DNA of 64,000 nt, from contig NZ_WBOS01000001.1 of NCBI RefSeq assembly GCF_008923245.1, positions 248,001-312,000 of the forward strand. Reading direction: 5' to 3'. Origin of the DNA: Cytobacillus depressus (GTDB lineage Bacteria > Bacillota > Bacilli > Bacillales > Cytobacillaceae). Position 1 is the first letter of the stretch, and each line of letters begins with the position of its first letter. The notes beneath the pieces are model-generated. The model was not told the DNA's origin. It saw nothing but the letters and a program-made list of their open reading frames with translations, and did not search any database. Below, in pieces: positions 62,107 to 64,000 of the stretch. A program made the translations under genes and the position numbers.

Positions 62107-63827
62107 TGCTGAAAGAACAAGCAAATATAAAAGTTGACCGCCGAGACGGGAAACTAATAAACGCAAATATAACACTTAAACAGAAAGCTGAAGAAAAGGT
62201 TGACCGCCGTGACAGTAAATTAGCAATGGCCCATTTTTACATGGCTTTCATTGCTTTAGCCCTTGGCGGACTTGCAGGTTTATTACAAGTATTAGTTCGT
62301 TCAGGAAAATTTGTTTTGCCAGCCGGAATTGGATATTACCAAATCTTAACTGTCCATGGTGTTTTACTAGGGCTGGTTTTAACTATATTCTTTATTATAG
62401 GATTTATGGTTTCTTCAGTTAGCAGAACATCAGGAACATTTACTAGTCGTCAACGTACGTTTGGTTGGATCGGCTATTGGTTAAAAATTATTGGTACTAT
62501 CATTGCTGCGGTCATGATTTTATTAAATGAAGCAACTGTATTGTTCACTTTTTATGCACCACTCCAAGCACATTTTCTTTTTTACCTTGGTTTAACGCTA
62601 GTGATTGTTGGAACTTGGTTTGATAGTGCTATGTTGTATATGAAATATGGCCAGTGGAAAAAAGCAAATCCTGGTCAGCCAAGTCCGCTCTTAACTTTCA
62701 TGACGGTAATAACATTTATAATGTGGGACGTTGCGACAATTGGTGTAGCAACTACCGTTTTATTCCAATTATTACCATGGTCTCTCGGTATTATTGATAC
62801 AATTAATATTGGCGTCAGCCGTACACTATTCTGGTATTTTGGTCACCCGCTCGTTTATTTCTGGCTATTGCCTGCTTATATGGCTTGGTATGTCATTATC
62901 CCAAAAATAATTGGCGGAAAAATCTTCTCTGATGCTTTAGCACGGATGTCATTTATTTTATTGCTGCTGTTCTCAATTCCTGTAGGTTTCCACCATCAGC
63001 TGATGGAGCCTGGCATTGATCCAGCATGGAAGTTCTTACAAGTTGTCTTAACGTTTTTAGTTGTGATTCCTTCAATGATGACTGCCTTCTCTTTATTTGC
63101 TACTTTCGAAAGCTTTGGCCGATCTAAAGGAGCAAAAGGACTTTTTGGCTGGGTCAAGAAGCTGCCGTGGGGAGACGCACGCTTTACTATACCATTTATC
63201 GGAATGCTTGCTTTTATTCCGGGTGGTGCTGGCGGTATCGTTAACGCTTCCCACCAAATGAACCAAGTTGTTCATAATACAATTTGGATTACAGGTCACT
63301 TCCATTTAACAGCGGCTACAACAGTTGTATTGACGTTCTTCGGGATTGCTTATTGGCTCATTCCGCATTTAACTGGCAGAGTGTTCACGAAGAAATTGAA
63401 TAAAATAGCGATGATTCAAGGAATTACATGGACAATCGGGATGACTTTTATGTCAGGTGCGATGCATGCAGCTGGTTTACTAGGAGCACCACGCCGCTCA
63501 GCCTTCTCTGAATATGGCGGTGCTGCACAAGCGGCTGAATGGATTCCTTATCAAATTGCCCAAGCAGTCGGCGGATCGATTCTATTCCTATCGATTATCT
63601 TAATGCTTTATATTTTTGTTAACCTTGCTTTCTTTGCTCCTAAAGGAGAACAGGAATTCCCAGTTGGGGAAGTAGCAGAGCATGCAGAAAAGACGCCAAT
63701 GGTTTTCGACAACTGGAAACTATGGCTCGGTATTACAGCTGCCTTAATCCTTTTTGCTTACACATTGCCATTTATCGATTTAATTCAAAATGCACCTCCT
63801 GGAGCGAAAGGATATAAGTTCTGGTAA
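62106..63827 (+). CDS. Cytochrome c oxidase subunit I (ba3 type)
   Basis: 573 aa, about 13 membrane segments. Haem and CuB ligands: H in YQILTVHGVLL, the WYFGHPLVYFWLLPAY helix with His-Tyr crosslink partner set, the HH of GFHHQLMEP, and ITGHFHLTAAT. It lacks the A-family D-channel motif, as in the B family. An unusual N-terminal duplication, KVDRRDGKL and KVDRRDSKL, comes before the first helix. Terminal oxidase reducing O2 to water and pumping protons. Confidence 0.93.
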   Translation: MLKEQANIKVDRRDGKLINANITLKQKAEEKVDRRDSKLAMAHFYMAFIALALGGLAGLLQVLVRSGKFVLPAGIGYYQILTVHGVLLGLVLTIFFIIGFMVSSVSRTSGTFTSRQRTFGWIGYWLKIIGTIIAAVMILLNEATVLFTFYAPLQAHFLFYLGLTLVIVGTWFDSAMLYMKYGQWKKANPGQPSPLLTFMTVITFIMWDVATIGVATTVLFQLLPWSLGIIDTINIGVSRTLFWYFGHPLVYFWLLPAYMAWYVIIPKIIGGKIFSDALARMSFILLLLFSIPVGFHHQLMEPGIDPAWKFLQVVLTFLVVIPSMMTAFSLFATFESFGRSKGAKGLFGWVKKLPWGDARFTIPFIGMLAFIPGGAGGIVNASHQMNQVVHNTIWITGHFHLTAATTVVLTFFGIAYWLIPHLTGRVFTKKLNKIAMIQGITWTIGMTFMSGAMHAAGLLGAPRRSAFSEYGGAAQAAEWIPYQIAQAVGGSILFLSIILMLYIFVNLAFFAPKGEQEFPVGEVAEHAEKTPMVFDNWKLWLGITAALILFAYTLPFIDLIQNAPPGAKGYKFW

Positions 63828-63832
63828 TTAGA

Positions 63833-63861
63833 AAAGCACTCCGAATTTGGAGTGCCTTTTC
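63833..63861. terminator. Terminator of the oxidase operon
   Basis: GCACTCC GAATTT GGAGTGC with an A-run before and CTTTTC after; also ends the convergent gene. Confidence 0.8.
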
Positions 63862-63863
63862 AT

Positions 63864-64000
63864 TTACGATATTTTTTGTTCTACCCGTTTAACACCCTTT
63901 TTTCGAAAAGTAATATTAACAATAATAACTGAACAAAAAATCAAGAATGCGCCTGCGATTTGAATCAAGCCAAGCCGCTCTCCATAAAGCATGACCCCTA
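63864..64000 (-). CDS. C-terminal end of a DMT/EamA-family transporter, partial
   Basis: 45 codons to the window edge. LYGERLGLIQIAGAFLI is the typical last membrane helix of 10-TMS EamA exporters, followed by a basic tail (TFRKKGVKRVEQKIS). The cargo cannot be known. Confidence 0.7.
   Translation of the reverse strand, partial: GVMLYGERLGLIQIAGAFLIFCSVIIVNITFRKKGVKRVEQKIS

Overview
The window is about 64 kb of low-GC DNA from an endospore-forming member of the Bacillaceae. This rests on near-textbook Bacillus genes (mntR, xpt-pbuX behind a guanine riboswitch, bcsA-ypbQ-dynA, ypcP, sspL, ypdQ, ypeP, ypeQ), spore functions (the diadenylate cyclase CdaS, a LysM-GH18 cortex hydrolase, SspL) and strong AGGAGG-type ribosome binding sites. 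I see no rRNA, tRNA, CRISPR array or intact insertion sequence. The species cannot be named from this stretch.

Layout. 1-7.5 kb: 3' truncated fhs, metA, a methyltransferase, mntR, a CPA2 cation/proton antiporter with an attenuator-like leader, and topB. 7.8-10.5 kb: an OsmC-like protein and a polar amino-acid ABC transporter. 10.6-14.3 kb: an azoreductase, a MarR regulator, a LysM-GH18 hydrolase and a broken mhqN-type nitroreductase. 14.4-20.6 kb: cdaS, an unrecognised TYG-repeat protein beside a truncated gene, an L,D-transpeptidase, a SleB-like protein lacking its catalytic Glu, a flavin reductase and a PAS-PAS-GGDEF cyclase. 21-33.7 kb: a redox-rich accessory region (GMC oxidoreductase, ring-cleaving dioxygenase, LLM oxidoreductase, flavin reductases, ferredoxin, second azoreductase, Spx paralogue, nitroreductase, two HxlR regulators) with one deletion-fused pseudogene pair. 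30.5-39.7 kb: an allantoin catabolism locus (permease, two allantoinases, MFS carrier, allantoate amidohydrolase, ureidoglycolate-type dehydrogenase). 40-46 kb: a DUF2935 protein, an MhqD-type esterase and the mntABCD manganese importer. 46-58 kb: a conserved Bacillus core block (csp, RNase H-like proteins, sspL, ypcP, a rhodanese, dynA, type III PKS operon) with several unlisted small genes. 58-64 kb: a CheX-like protein, pbuX, xpt, a ba3-type cytochrome oxidase operon and the end of a DMT transporter.

How the parts work together. MntR and MntABCD form a manganese circuit split over 40 kb. Copies of an ATCTCGAATTCGAGA-type box, just downstream of the -10 in at least three promoters, tie azoR, mhqD, a nitroreductase, the dioxygenase operon and one orphan promoter into a quinone/electrophile (MhqR-like) regulon. 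The MarR gene next to azoR is the obvious candidate regulator. The purine section links xanthine salvage (xpt-pbuX) with allantoin breakdown for nitrogen.

Most worth following up: a 31-codon membrane microprotein under a double Fur box; a Cys-rich 59-residue protein translationally coupled to dynA; the leader upstream of the antiporter; two families of structured intergenic repeats; and the TYG-repeat protein.
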